64,000 nucleotides of DNA from Sipunculus nudus (taxonomy: Eukaryota > Annelida > Sipuncula > Golfingiida > Sipunculidae). Shown piece after piece: positions 12,719-27,400 of this stretch; within the stretch, counting starts at the first letter, position 1; each line of letters opens with the position of its first letter. The stretch spans positions 91,536,723 through 91,600,722 of the forward strand of contig CM049309.1 of the NCBI GenBank assembly GCA_026874595.1, read 5' to 3'. A program made the position numbers and the translations under genes. The notes under the pieces were generated by a model, which saw only the letters and a list, made by a program, of their open reading frames with translations, was not told the origin of the DNA and made no database searches.

Positions 12719-15592
12719 TTACCATCATCCATGTCAGTGTCCATGAGTGTTAGTTACCATCATCCATGTCAGTGTCCAAGAGTGTGAGTTCCCATCATCC
12801 ATGTCAGTGTCCAAGAGTGTGATTTACTGACATGGATGATGGTTAACTCACACTCTTGGACACTGACATGTACGATGGTAACTCACAAACACTGACATGG
12901 ATGAGGGTAACTCACCCTCTTGGAAACTCACATGGATGAAGGTTAACTCACATTCTTGTACACTGACATGGATGATTGTTAACTCACACTCATGGACACT
13001 GACATGGATGATGGTAACTCAAACTCTTGGACACTGACATGGATGATGGTTATATCACACTCTTGGACACTGACATGGATGATGGTAACTCACACTCTTG
13101 GCCATTGACATGGATGATGGTAACTCACACTCTTGACATGGATGATGGATAACTCACATTCTTGGAGACTGACATGTTTGATGGCTAACTAACACTCTTG
13201 GACACTGACATGGATGATGGTAACTCACATTCTTGAACACTGACATGGATGATGGTTAACTAACACTCTTGACATGGATGATGGTTAACTCACACTCTTG
13301 ACATGGATGATGGTAACTCACACTCTTGACATGGATGATGGATAACTCACACTCTTGGACACTGACATGGATGATGGTAACTCACACTATTGGACACTGA
13401 CATGGGTGATGGTAACTCACACTCTTGACATGGATGATGGTAACTCACACTCTTGACATGGATGATGGATAACTCACATTCTTGAACACTGACATATATG
13501 ATGGTAACTCACACTCTTGGACACTGACATGGATGATGGTAACTCACACTATTGGACACTGACATGGGTGATGGTAACTCACACTCTTGGACACTGACAT
13601 GAATGATGGTAACTCACACTATTGGACACTGACATGGGTGATGGTAACTCACACTCTTGGACACTGACATGAATGATGGTAACTCACACTATTGGACACT
13701 GACATGGATGATGGTAACTCACACTCTTGGACACTGACATGGATGATGGTAACTCACACTATTGGACACTGACATGGGTGATGGTAACTCACACTCTTGG
13801 ACACTGACATGAATGATGGTAACTCACACTATTGGACACTGACATGAATGATGGTAACTCACACTCTTGACATGGATGATGGATAACTCACATTCTTGAA
13901 CACTGACATGAATGATGGTAACTCACACTCTTGGACACTGACATGGATGATCGTAACTCACACTCTTGGACACTGACATGAATGATGGTAACTCAAACTC
14001 TTGGACACTGACATGAATGATGGTAACTCACACTCTTGACATGGATGATGGATAACTCACATTCTTGGACACTTGACATGAATGATGGTAACTCACACTC
14101 TTGACATGGATGATGGATAACTCACATTCTTGGACACTGACATGAATGATGGTAACTCACACTCTTGACATGGATGATGGATAACTCACATTCTTGGACA
14201 CTGACATGGATGATGGTAACTCACATATTTGGACACTGACATGGATGATGGTAGCTCAAACTCTTGGACACTGACATGGATGATGGTTATATCACACTCT
14301 TGGACACTGACATGGATGATGGCTAACTCACACTCTTGGACACTGACATGGATGATGGTTATATCACACTCTTGGACACTGACATCGATGATGGCAACTC
14401 ACACAATTGGACACTGACATAGATGATGGTAACTCACACTCTTGGACACTGACATGAATAATGGTAACTCACACTATTGGACACTGACATGGATGATGGT
14501 AACTCACACTCTTGGACACTGACATGAATGATAGTAACTCACACTATTGGACAGTGACATGAATGATGGTAACTCAAACTCTTGGACACAGACATGAATG
14601 ATGGTAACTCACATTCTTGACATGGATGATGGATAACTCACATTCTTGGACACTGACATGAATGATGGTAACTCACACTCTTGGACACTCACACTCTGGG
14701 ACACTGACATGGATGATGGTAACTCACACTATTGGACACTGACATGAATGATGGTAACTCAAACTCTTGGACACTGACATGAATGATGGTAACTCACACT
14801 GTTGACATGGATGATGGATAACTCACATTCTTGAACACTGACATGGATGATGGTTAACTCACACTCTTGGACACTGACATGGATGATGGATAACTCACAC
14901 TATTGGACACTGACATGGATGATAGATAACTCACATTCTTGGACACTGACATGGATGATGGTAACTCACATATTTGGACACTGACATGGATGATGGATAA
15001 CTCACACTATTGGACACTGACATGGATGATGGTAACTCACACTATTGGACAGTGACATGAATGATGGTAACTCAAACTCTTGGACACTGACATGAATGAT
15101 GGTAACTCACACTGTTGACATGGATGATGGATAACTCACATTCTTGGACACTGACATGGATGATGGCTAACTCACACTCTTGAACACGGACATGAATGAT
15201 GGTAACTCACACTCTTGGATACTCACATGGATGATGGATAAATCACATTCTTGGACACAGACATGGATGATTGTTAACTCACACTCATGGACACTGACAT
15301 GGATGATGGTTATCTCACACTCTTGGACCCTGACATGGATGATGGTAACTCACACTATTGGACATTGACATGGATGATGGAAACTCACACTCTTGACATG
15401 GATGATGGAAACTCACACTCATGGACACTGACATGGATGATGGAAACTCACACTCATGGACACTGACATGGATAATGGTTAACTCATATTCTTGGACACT
15501 GACAAGGAAGATGGTCAAGTCACACTCTTGGACACAATCATGGATGATGGTTAACTCACACTCTTGGACATTGACATGGATGATGGAAACTG
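12719..15592. repeat. 35-bp minisatellite, about 80 units, with an inverted head, 3' of FAH
   Basis: The unit is ACATGGATGATGGTAACTCA plus CACTCTTGGACACTG. Shortened units of about 28 bp lack the GACACTG part, and 70-bp dimers occur (GGGTGATGG alternating with GAATGATGG). The first three units (12719-12820) are in the opposite orientation and turn at about 12825, making a head-to-head palindrome. Open frames here are by-products of the repeat. Confidence 0.92.
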
Positions 15593-15599
15593 AGCTATC

Positions 15600-18388
15600 C
15601 ATCAGATCTATATAGGGGATGTAATCTTGGAAACTTCTGCCATACATGCTAATATAGGTTTTGCTGGAGCATTTTTTTCACCCTTACATGTACATATTCA
15701 CATACATGCAGTCACATACAGGGGTTTTATGCTAACACTGGTTTAATCTCATAGACCACCTATTCAATTATAAAATGTCCTTCAATGACAAAATTATTCA
15801 CACTTACAACCAGTTAAAATGAAAAATCACAGACTTTTATTACTTTTTTTTTATTAAGTACCTGGTAAACTTCCATTTAGTTCCATCAGATCTTTTAAAG
15901 ATTAGTTGAGTATTCAAACTGACAAGACATCACAAGTCACATGGTATAAGTACTTGTACCTGATAACAATATGATAACATTTACCCATTAACGATAGCTT
16001 TTATAAATTAGACCCTACATTCCGTATTACTACATAACACTACAAAATCTTCATTTTATACGGTGAATTCTCACAGAATTTTTGCAATGCAATTTGTTAT
16101 CCCAGTAAAATGAACTTAAAAATTCTACCCCTGAATTTTTTTTTTATATTTTCCTCCACCCTTTATCTTACCCATCCTTAACAAGTATAGGTAGTCCTGT
16201 GCAACTCTTTGTTAAAATGACTTTCAGAGCACAGGTGGTGTATCATTAAAGCTTTCCTGTTCAGATTAGACAAGGTAAGTTACTCTAATTGTTCAGATTA
16301 TCAATTTTTGCCTTTTAAAATGAGACAGGTTGAACAATCTTTAACAGCATTCAGGGCAGGTTAGGATGTGGCATCAGTCTTTACCAAGGTATTTGAGGAC
16401 AGTATAAAACCAACCATTAAACTATAACGAGCCTCCACTGCTGTTAATAACAACAGCGACTATACTTTGATAAATCCATGACCCCACAACAAACAATTAC
16501 CTAAAATAGCAGCAAAGCCCACTGTGACCAGTTGATACATTGAAAAGGAAAATAATAGTCCTGACCCTTCTAAAATCATGTGTACAATATATGGATTTGT
16601 CTTCTATGTTTATAATGAATGTCTTGTGTTTGATACCTGACACACCTTGACCTGACTGTTTGTGAATCAATTACAGGTGATATGAATGGCTGATGGAGCA
16701 CACTATCTGTACTCTCAAACTGAAGGTACATTCATCGTATTTACTAAACACATCTGGATATAATTAATCATGTAAATGATTGCATCAGCGTACAACTATA
16801 TGGAAGAAAGTGTTTACAAATAAAATATGCAATGTAAAAACTTCTAGTATGTGAGGTACATTACATCTCACAAGCAGCAGGGATGTAGTATCTGCTAAAC
16901 ATGTACAGGAAATAAGCAAAAAATGCTATTCTGGACTTAATACAATGCATTTATTATAGCTGGTCCAACTCTAAGCACCACATCTCTCAAACAATACACC
17001 TCTGGACTTCAATGCTTATTGTTGAGGCCGAACATATTATTTCATATTTTTTCTCCACCTCATGTGATTTTTGTAGCTGAGCATGGAAGATTAAATACTA
17101 TACATTTCAATGTATAATTTGTGCTGTCACGTATAATACAAATCCATTATGTAATATGGGATTTGTGCAGACTATCAAATGAATACAAGTTTCATGTACC
17201 CTAATTTCACACAACTCTAAAATATCTAGTTCAGCTGAAGTCTGATGAACTAAATAATACAAATGTTTAAAATGAACTGTTGTGACTGGAATGTAGCCTG
17301 GAATGTATAAAATACATGGCATGAATTCACTCACTGATGTATAGAAAAAGAAAATGTATATTATTCATAGAAAATCAAAATTTATAATTCAAATGTAGCT
17401 GATAAAAACATAAGTGATCTAATTATTAGAAATCGGAATTAACAGTTTTCCTTCTTATCTCAGCTATCTCTGAGGAAGCGTTTAACACACTAGATTATGG
17501 TTACAATTTTCATATTTTTTTTTCAACCTACTTTTATACTTTGTGATAAGAGATTCAATAGGAGATTCTGAATCCCAAAAAAAACAAAAACATTCATATC
17601 AAAATCGTATACTCATGTATCAACAAATATTCTTCACAACAAGTATTCTTTGCAACAATTGATATAAAACTGTATAATATGTAAACATCAGTACATGCAG
17701 ATGAAAGGGTTAAATAAAAGTTTCCTTGCCTTATTTTGTGCCACAATTCAATTAGAAATATATCTAGTTGATATTATTTTGTCCATCAAAACCTACAATA
17801 CATCTTTGCCCTTCTTTTTTTAATTTAGTGATTGAGGCAATGATCACTCTACCTGATCATAACAGCAAATTTGTGTGCATAATGATAAATGGGGTACTTG
17901 TCTGTTTTCTGTAATACCTGTAATGCTTTTCAGACCCATCTGGTGTTCATGCATGAAACTATTCTCTGATTCAAGTTTTCCTGTTCACAAGAAACTAATG
18001 CCCAAATCTGTTTTAAAGCATGAAATAACATTGAAACTCATGTAATCATTCTGTAATTTTCATTTAATATGGATTTAAATTTTCCTGTATAAGAATCTTA
18101 ATGTTTGTGTCCTGAAATGAGCACTTGGTGGCACTGGAAACCTTGGTGGAATTACCATAAAATATTTAGAACAATAGTACCTCAGCTGCTTGAATGAACA
18201 CTGGATAATAATGATAAGCAACTGAGATACAACTAGTCTTTATGTCTTCTGACTGTAAGAACTCTGCAACAAATCACTTTGGCTCTAAATTATACGAAGC
18301 TTAAAAAATTGTCAGGCAGATAAGATGATCAGTGTATGATGGTATTGAACAGTTTCTCCAGCAGTTTTTTCTTCCTTATTGGCTCACT
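15600..18388 (-). other. FAH 3' flank, probable 3' UTR plus intergenic sequence
   Basis: Mostly non-repetitive, AT-rich, no conserved frame. Minus-strand polyadenylation hexamers are present (ATTAAA at 18068-18063, AATAAA at 16955-16950), but which one is used cannot be decided from sequence. Confidence 0.4.
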
Positions 18389-18465
18389 TCATACGTTCAG
18401 AGCTGGCAGGACTTTCCCTACACATGTTCCAAATCCTACACGATGCCCGTCTGCTTCACAGTACC
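18389..18465 (-). CDS. FAH: FAH coding exon 12 and stop (residues 394-418)
   Basis: Acceptor GTTGTTAG, then [20 protein letters not shown] followed by PALNV and TGA at 18391-18389. This matches the mammalian C-terminus, which ends ...VLPAL plus three residues. Confidence 0.96.
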
Positions 18466-21400
18466 CTAACAACAGAATATATCCCTCTGGTGACAATATT
18501 TTCCTTAAAAAGTCTCAAAACAGACACTTAAAAATGCACTCTAGTTTTTATGTATTTTGCACACTGCAATAAACAATACTGTGTAATATCTGAAAAAGAA
18601 CATACCTTAAACATGTTTTGTGGGTGGTCAGACAAAAAGCACAAGGAAATCTCAATAACACACTGCCCTCTGGTGGACACTTTCTAAACAAATCTGCTAA
18701 ATGACCACAAATGTTAAACCTTGAGTGATTTGTTTGCAAATTGACCAAATTCTAGGGTTACAAACAAATTATAGAGTTAAGCAAAATAAATGAATCTGTG
18801 AAACTATTCTACATATCTTACAGACACCCAAAAAAAACTTGAAAACAACCTGCGTAAAGCAGAGTTGAAGTAGCTGGTGTTCAGCATCTGGCAGTATAAT
18901 GGTTGACGGTACATCCTGGTATAAGTTGCAAGTGTAATTATGTATATAGCACACAAAAATACCAATCTATAACTTACCTGTAATGATGACTTCATCATTG
19001 TCTTGTAGGAATTTTCTTGTGACTCCGTTATTGAGTTCAACAACTTTTGATCCTCGCCATGACAGCTCCAACATGGATCCAAAAGAGTCTGGTGTCTAAA
19101 ATCAGGGATGTAATTTATGCATAACCAAGTAATATTAAAAATTGTGTCAGTAAATAATGAAAATTACTGGCTTACATTATATAACTTATCCCTGTTAAAA
19201 CTGAGGGTTCATTCCTGTATTTCATGATTAACCATAAGCAGTGTTCATACAGTACCTCAAGATAACAAGTGAATCAGATAACACATATTCAGGACTTCAA
19301 AGACATTAATCATACAAGGACTTTCTCTCTTTTTACCTCCTTTGTTCAACAAACAACCATAATAAAACATATTTTAGAGAGTAACTTTACATAATACCAT
19401 GAGATCACCAGGCCTGATGGTACAGCCGGTGACCGTGTGGTAACAGTGATGTACACAACAGACTCACCTCTCCACTGATGGCTCCTTATGCCATGAGATC
19501 ACCAGGTCTGATGGTACAGCCGGTGAACGTGTGGTAACAGTGATGTACACAACAGACTAACCTCTCCAATGATGGTTCCTGTTGCCATGAAATCACCAGG
19601 CCTGATGTTACAGCCAGTTACCATGTGTTAACAGTGATGTACACAACAGACTCACCTCTCCAATGATGGTTCCTGTTGCCATGAAATCACCAGGCCTGAT
19701 GTTACAGCCAGTTACCATATGTTAACAGTGATGTACACAACAGACTCACCTCTCCACTGATGGTTCCTGTTGCCATGAAATCACCAGGCCTGATGTTACA
19801 GCCAGTTACCATGTGTTAACAGTGATGTACACAACAGACTCACCTCTCCACTGATGGTTCCTGTTGCCATGAAATCACCAGGCCTGATGTTACAGCCAGT
19901 TACCATGTGTTAACAGTGATGTACACAACAGACTCACCTCTCCACTGATGGTTCCTGTTGCCATGAAATCACCAGGCCTGTTGTTACAGCCAGTTACCAT
20001 GTGTTAACAGTGATGTACACAACAGACTAACCTCTCCAATGATGGTTCCTGTTGCCATGAAATCACCAGGCCTGACGTTACAGCCAGTTACCATGTGTTA
20101 ACAGTGATGTACACAACAGACTCACCTCTCCACTGATGGTTCCTGTTGCCATGAAATCACCAGGCCTGATGTTACAGCCAGTTACCATGTGTTAACAGTG
20201 ATGTACACAACAGACTCACCTCTCCACTGATGGTTCCTGTTGCCATGAAATCACCAGGCCTGATGTTACAGCCAGTTACCATGTGTTAACAGTGATGTAC
20301 ACAACAGACTAACCTCTCCAATGATGGTTCCTGTTGCCATGAAATCACCAGGCCTGACGTTACAGCCAGTTACCATATGTTAACAGTGATGTACACAACA
20401 GACTCACTTCTCCACTGATGGTTCCTGTTGTCATGAAATCACCAGGCCTGATGTTACAGCCAGTTACCATGTGTTAACAGTGATGTACACAACAGACTCA
20501 CCTCTCCACTGATGGTTCCTGTTGCCATGAAATCACCAGGCCTGATGTTGCAGCCAGTTACCATGTGTTAACAGTGATGTACACAACAGACTCACCTCTC
20601 TACTGATTGCTCCTGATGCCATGTGATCACTAGGCCTGATGTTACAGCCGGTGTCTGTGTGGTAACAGTGTTGTACACAACAGACTCGCTCTCCACTGAT
20701 TGTTCCTGTTGCCATGAGATCACTAAGCCTGATGTTACAGCCAGTGACTGTGTAGTAACAGTGATGTACACAACAGACTCACCTCTCCACTGATGGCTCC
20801 TGTTGCCATGAAATCACCAGGCCTGATGTTACAGCCAGTGACCATGTGGTAACAGTGATGTACACAACAGACTCACCTCTCCACTGATTGTTCCTGTTGC
20901 CATGAGATCACCAGGCCTGATGTTACAACCGGTGTCTGTGTGGTAACAGTGCTGTACACAACAGACTGGCCTCTCCACTGATTGTTCCTGTTGCCATGAG
21001 TTCACTAAGCCTGATGTTACAGCCAGTGACTGTGTGGTAACAGTGATGTACACAACAGACTCACCTCTCCACTGATGGCTCCTGTTGCCATGAAATCACC
21101 AAGCCTGATGTTACAGCCAGTGACCATGTGGTAACAGTGATGTACACAACAGACTCATCTCTCCACTGATTGTTCCTGTTGCCATGAGATCACTAGGTCT
21201 GATGTTACAGCCGGTGTCTGTGTGGTAACAGTGATGTACACAACAGACTCGCCTCTCCACTGATTGTTCCTGTTGCCATGAGATCACCAGGCCTGATGTT
21301 ACAGCCAGTGACTGTGTGGTTACAGTGATGTACACAACAGATTCACCTCTCCACTGATTGTTCCTGTTGCCATGAGATCACCAGGCCTGATGTAACAGCC

Positions 21401-24400
21401 AGTTACCATGTGGTAACAGTGATAAACACAACAGACTCACCTCTCCACTGATGGCTCCTGTTGCCATGAAATCACCAAGCCTGATGTTACAGCCAGTGAC
21501 TGTGTGGTTACAGTGATGTACACAACAGATTCACCTCTCCACTGATTGTTCCTGTTGCCATGAGATCACCAGGCCTGATGTTACAGCCAGTTACCATGTG
21601 TTAACAGTGATGTACACAACGGATTCACCTCTATACTGACGGTTCCTGATGCCATGAGATCACCAGGCCTGATGTTACAGCCGTTGACTGTGTGGTGAGT
21701 GACAGTGATGAACACAACTGACTCACCTCTCCACTGATGGTTCCTGTTGCCATGAGATCACCAGGCTTGATGTTACAGCCAATGACCTCTCCATTGATAG
21801 TTCCTGATGCCATGAGATTAACGGGTTCCACATTACAGTCAGTTTCTGTGTGGTGAGTTACAGTGATGTATACAACAGACTCACCTCTCCACTGATGGTT
21901 CCTGATGCCATGAGATCACCCGGCCTGATGTTACAGCCAGTCACTGTGTGGTGCGCCAGCTGCTGTTTCATCGTCCAGTACATGTGCTTAAAGTTGCTAC
22001 GACAGACTGTGGCTGGTCCTAGTAAACCCTCAGCTGATTGACGACAAGACATTACACCTCATTATACACACATGTTATTAATGAATCACAGAATATGATC
22101 CAACATTTGAACCAAGTCTCATTAAAACAAATGACTACACCAGATTTCATTTCCAGACTCTCTTGTTTGTCAGGATCTCTTTATACAAACTTGTTTTAAA
22201 CTTCCTAAATTTACACTTTATATATTTAATATCCACATTGTAGACTTACAACTGAAAGCTTATTTCATATTAATACACATACTGTAAGCCTATAATATTA
22301 TCAATAATGGCTTTTTCATTATTATCAATACATGTATTGTAAGCTTATAAAAAAAACACATTCACTGTCAATGTCAACATTGTAGACTGAATTATAATGG
22401 AAAAATCATAGTCAATATATACTTTATGGGCTTACTATTAATTGCCACTTCAGAATTCATATCCATACTGTGGGCTTACCATTAATGGCCACTTCAAGGT
22501 TGATATCTACACTGTGGGCTTACCATTAATGGCCACTTTTAATACCCACACTGTGGACTTACCATTAATGGCCACTTTTAATATCCACATTGTGGGCTTA
22601 CCATTAATGGCCACTTTTAATACCCACACTGTGGACTTACCATTAATGGCAACTTCTAGGTTGATATCTACACTGTGGGCTTACCATTAATGGCAACTTC
22701 AAGGTTGATATCTACACTGTGGGCTTACCATTAATGGCAACTTCTAGGTTGATAACTACACTGTGGGCTTACCATTAATGGCAACTTCTAGGTTGATATC
22801 TACACTGTGGGCTTACCATTAATGGCAACTTCAAGGTTGATATCTACACTGTGGGCTTACCATTAATGGCAACTTCTAGGTTGATATCTGCACTGTGGGC
22901 TTACCATTAATGGCAACTTCAAGATTGATATCTACACTGTGGGCTTACCATTAATGGCAACTTCTAGGTTGATATCTACACTGTGGGCTTACCATTAATG
23001 GCAACTTCTAGGTTGATATCTACACTGTGGGCTTACCATTAATGGCAACTTCAAGGTTGATATCTACACTGTGGGCTTACCATTAATGGCAACTTCTAGG
23101 TTGATAACTACACTGTGGGCTTACCATTAATGGCAACTTCTAGGTTGATATCTACACTGTGGGCTTACCATTAATGGCAACTTCAAGGTTGATATCTACA
23201 CTGTGGGCTTACCATTAATGGCAACTTCTAGGTTGATATCTACACTGTGGGCTTACCATTAATGGCAACTTCTAGGTTGATATCTACACTGAGGGCTTAC
23301 CATTAATGGCAACTTCAAGGTTGATATCTACACTGTGGGCTTACCATTAATGGCAACTTCTAGGTTGATATCTACACTGTGGGCTTACCATTAATGGCAA
23401 CTTCAAGATTGATATCTACACTGTGGGCTTACCATTAATGGCAACTTCTAGGTTGATATCTACACTGTGGGCTTACCATTAATGGCAACTTCTAGGTTGA
23501 TATCCACACTGTGGGCTTACCATTGATGGCAACTTCAAGGTTGATATCTACACTGTGGGCTTACCATTAATGGCAACTTCAAGGTTGATATCTACACAGT
23601 GGGCTTACCATTAATGGCAACTTCAAGGTTGATATCTACACTGTGGGCTTACCATTAATGGCAACTTCTAGGTTGATATCTACACTGTGGGCTTACCATT
23701 AATGGCAACTTCAAGGTTGATATCTGCACTGTGGGCTTACCATTAATGGCCACTTTTAATATCCACATTGTGGGCTTACCATTAATGGCCACTTCTAGGT
23801 TGATATCTACACTGTGGGCTTACCATTAATGGCCACTTTTAATACCCACACTGTGGATTTACCATTTTTGGCCACTTTTAATATCCACAATGTGGGCTTA
23901 CCATTAATGGCAACTTCTAGGTTGATATCTACACTGTGGGCTTACCATTAATGGCCACTTTTAATACCCACACTGTGGACTTACCATTAATGGCCACTTT
24001 TAATATCCACACTGTGGGCTTACCATTAATGGCCACTTTTAATATCCACATTGTGGGCTTACCATTAATGGCCACTTCTAGGTTGATATCTACACTGTGG
24101 ACTTACCATTAATGGCCACTTTTAATATCCACATTGTGGGCTTACCATTAATGGCCACTTTTAATATCCACAATGTGGACTTACCATTAATGGCCACTTT
24201 TAATATCCACATTGTGGGCTTACCATTAATGGTCACTTCTAGGTTGATATCGACATTGTAGGCATCTTCGTGTTTCAGGTATGGCAAGGGTTCTGGGTCC
24301 TGAAAAAACAAAATAACCGTCTTTATTTGTGATAATCTCTCACTGTTCTGCTACATATTGGCAGATGTGCTGACAATGTTATGTCATTAATTAAATACCA

Positions 24401-27400
24401 ATGTGTATTTGGACTTTTTCTGCTGCTTTGCCTTCTCGTTGCAAGGTGACACACAGTTATCCATGTAGCGAGCCGACTTCAATTTCAAAGGTTTCTTTCA
24501 TATTTATGAGACCAATATAAGACTGTTTGTCACAAGATTATTTTCACATGATCCTAGACATAGTTCCAAATGGCAGCATGCCATGAAACAAGGGACCCAT
24601 GGGTCACAGTGCTCAGCTGTTATTTATGGTCATAAAATATGATTTGGAAGAAGGGTTAGACAAATGTTGGTTTTGTGTGTTTATATAAGCTGATTTATAA
24701 GGATGGTGTTAAACTCAAGTTATGTAAAGATTTTGATAAATCCTTGGAGAGGGAAGAGGGCTGATGTAATTTATATTATTTACAATTCAAAAAGGAGTGC
24801 TATTGTCACATAGGGTTTGACTTGGTCTAATAACTTTATCAACATTGCAGTAGAAGTATTTGAAAAAAAAAAATCACTATAAGTCATGTTAATTATCATG
24901 CTTTTTACAAAGGAGCTAACTGTTATTCAATAATTACAGGTTACCCATACCCATACTAGTTGCACTAGCACAAATTATATGAGTTTTACTATTTTACTAT
25001 TTAGTAAAAATTAATTACAATTATTGGGCCAAATATAATTTTAATTAAAAAATACAAATAGTATCATCTGAAAATATTTTTTTAAATAATATACTTGAAA
25101 TGAATGATAATTAAAATAATATTATAAATGCATTCATGGATACATTTTGAAAGTATTTGCACTTGCATTTCAAATACTTTCTTTTTACCTGTATTAGTAT
25201 TTGTATTCATTTTCATGATGGAACTATTGAATATTTGTATTCATATTCTAATACAATTATAAAGTATTCACTCAATGTCTCGTATTTATTCAGTTTCAGT
25301 CAAACAAAACTGTTGAGAATCCTGGATATAAACAAGGGACCCATGGGTCCAACGCTCAGCTGAATTTTGGAAAATATTAGTAACTGCAAAATATTTTTAT
25401 TTCTTTTGGTTTTTCATGTATATTATCATTAGAAAAGCTATGAGAAAATTGCCCTGCTAAAATGAAACTCTGTAAATTATAGAATAATGGACATGAGCTA
25501 AACCATTGATTGATGCACCAAGGGAACAAATAGGCCTACGATAAGTGTTATATAAAAGTAACATTTCATAAACAAATAATGTGTGAAGGTAATTTATTTT
25601 TCATAAGTTAAATATATGGCCATATGAGTTAAAAATTAATCCCACAAAGTTTGACCAATACTCCTAATTTTAATACTAAGTTAACAGTGTTATTCAGATC
25701 TAGGCCCCACCAACTTTAAGACATATGAATGAAATGCTACAAAGTATTTATATCTTCTTAAATCTTGTCAGTTAGCACTTACATTAGGTCCTAATATTTT
25801 ATCACATTTGAATATTAGGATTAAATTCCTGAAATTTTTTTCTTTAAAAATAATCAAAATTGTCCAAGTCTCATAAAAAAAAAGAATTTATTTAACATTA
25901 AAATTATAAGATTCATCTTGTTTATTAGTCCTGTGTATTGAAGGGGTGGGTGGGGGGAGGGGTCTCTGTTGTTACTGCTTGTTGCTGAAAAAAATGTTAA
26001 TTTTAAGATTCATCTAGTTCATAGTACAGGTCTGTCAACAGAATTGGGGGGGAGGGGGGGGGGGGAGAGAAAAAGGCTCCCTGTGGTATGGTATTAACTG
26101 CAGACAGCCTGATCAAGCTCAACTCAGTGGAGAGAGGGCTTGCCCTAGTGATGGGATTGCATAACATTATGCCAACAGCCTAGGGAGCATAGAGAGCTGC
26201 ACTGAATGACCTACAGTCACCAAAGTGGACTGCTTGACAATACAAGGGAATACAACAAGAGCCTCCAAAAAAATTCAATAACTAGCCTAATTTGGCAGCT
26301 TTTATTTTCAAATTTCAGATTTTAACAGATTTAATCCTGATGTGCACATGCTATGAAAATTGAAACCACAGTACTTGCAGGAAAAGAACGTGCTGTGGCC
26401 AAAGTTTGGCAAAATTTAAGGTACCAATTTTTTATTTTTGCTAATATTTTAAAAAATTTTAAAGATTTTGATCTAATTTTGGGTATACAATTTAATTTTG
26501 ATTAATTAAAGTTATATTACTGGAAAAAAGTCCTTAGCTTTAACATGTTTTGTGTTAAGCGATCAAATATCTTTCCTGATTTTTTACAAAATGCATTATG
26601 TTTGAGCCAATAACTTTTTTAATTTTTAAATTATATAATACAGACCTAATTTCTGGCATGTACATAGGAACTATATAGAGGAATATTTATGGCAAATATA
26701 ATGATGAGTGGTTTTGATATTAGGTGGTCCTGAAGTGTGAAAATAGGTTTTTGATAAAAAATTGAGGCTTTTCCTTAATTTCTCAAAGGAACGAAGTTGC
26801 AAAGACCCAGTTTTCGGCTTGGTAGGAGATCTTGGGGACATCTAACATTATGCCGAATTTTGGATTCCTATCTGGACCACGACTATAGCTCAGATGACTT
26901 ATAGTCAGCTGAGCTAAAAATACAATTACATACTTTGTATGGTAGGTGTATTATCTCAAATGCCAATAAGGTCATTATTTCGTTATTTCAGTATCACAAA
27001 TTACCAATTTCAAGGCTTTCAAGTTTCATAGTCAAGGACCAAAGATCATTACTTAAGGGCTTGCTTTGCAGATATATGCTAAAATGAATTTCAACTTAGA
27101 AATGGCGATTACTTATCAATAAAATATCAATATCTAATGAGTGTAGATTATACCATTACAGTGGCAGCTGTACAGTTACATCTCTGACAATGAACAGTTA
27201 TGAAACTACTGTACCACTAGATGTTCCAGCTACATCTGAATTCCTTTAAAACATACAAGTTCATGAAGATTATGACTATATTTTTAATAAACCCTGACAA
27301 TCATGAAGACAATCATTTCACTGACATATCAGTCCATCTGACATCTAAATCTTTATATCAATATACTGTGGTTGGCTCAATGCTCACAATAAAAAGTTTC

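Noticed and set aside
14229-15647. Frames of 62-110 codons in the 35-bp array
   Set aside because: By-products of the tandem repeat, present on both strands and broken by unit-length changes.
20533-21950. Several open frames repeating [19 protein letters not shown] as a possible repeat protein or FAH paralogue
   Set aside because: They are copies of the exon 10 end joined to intron sequence. Each is followed by the donor and soon by stops.
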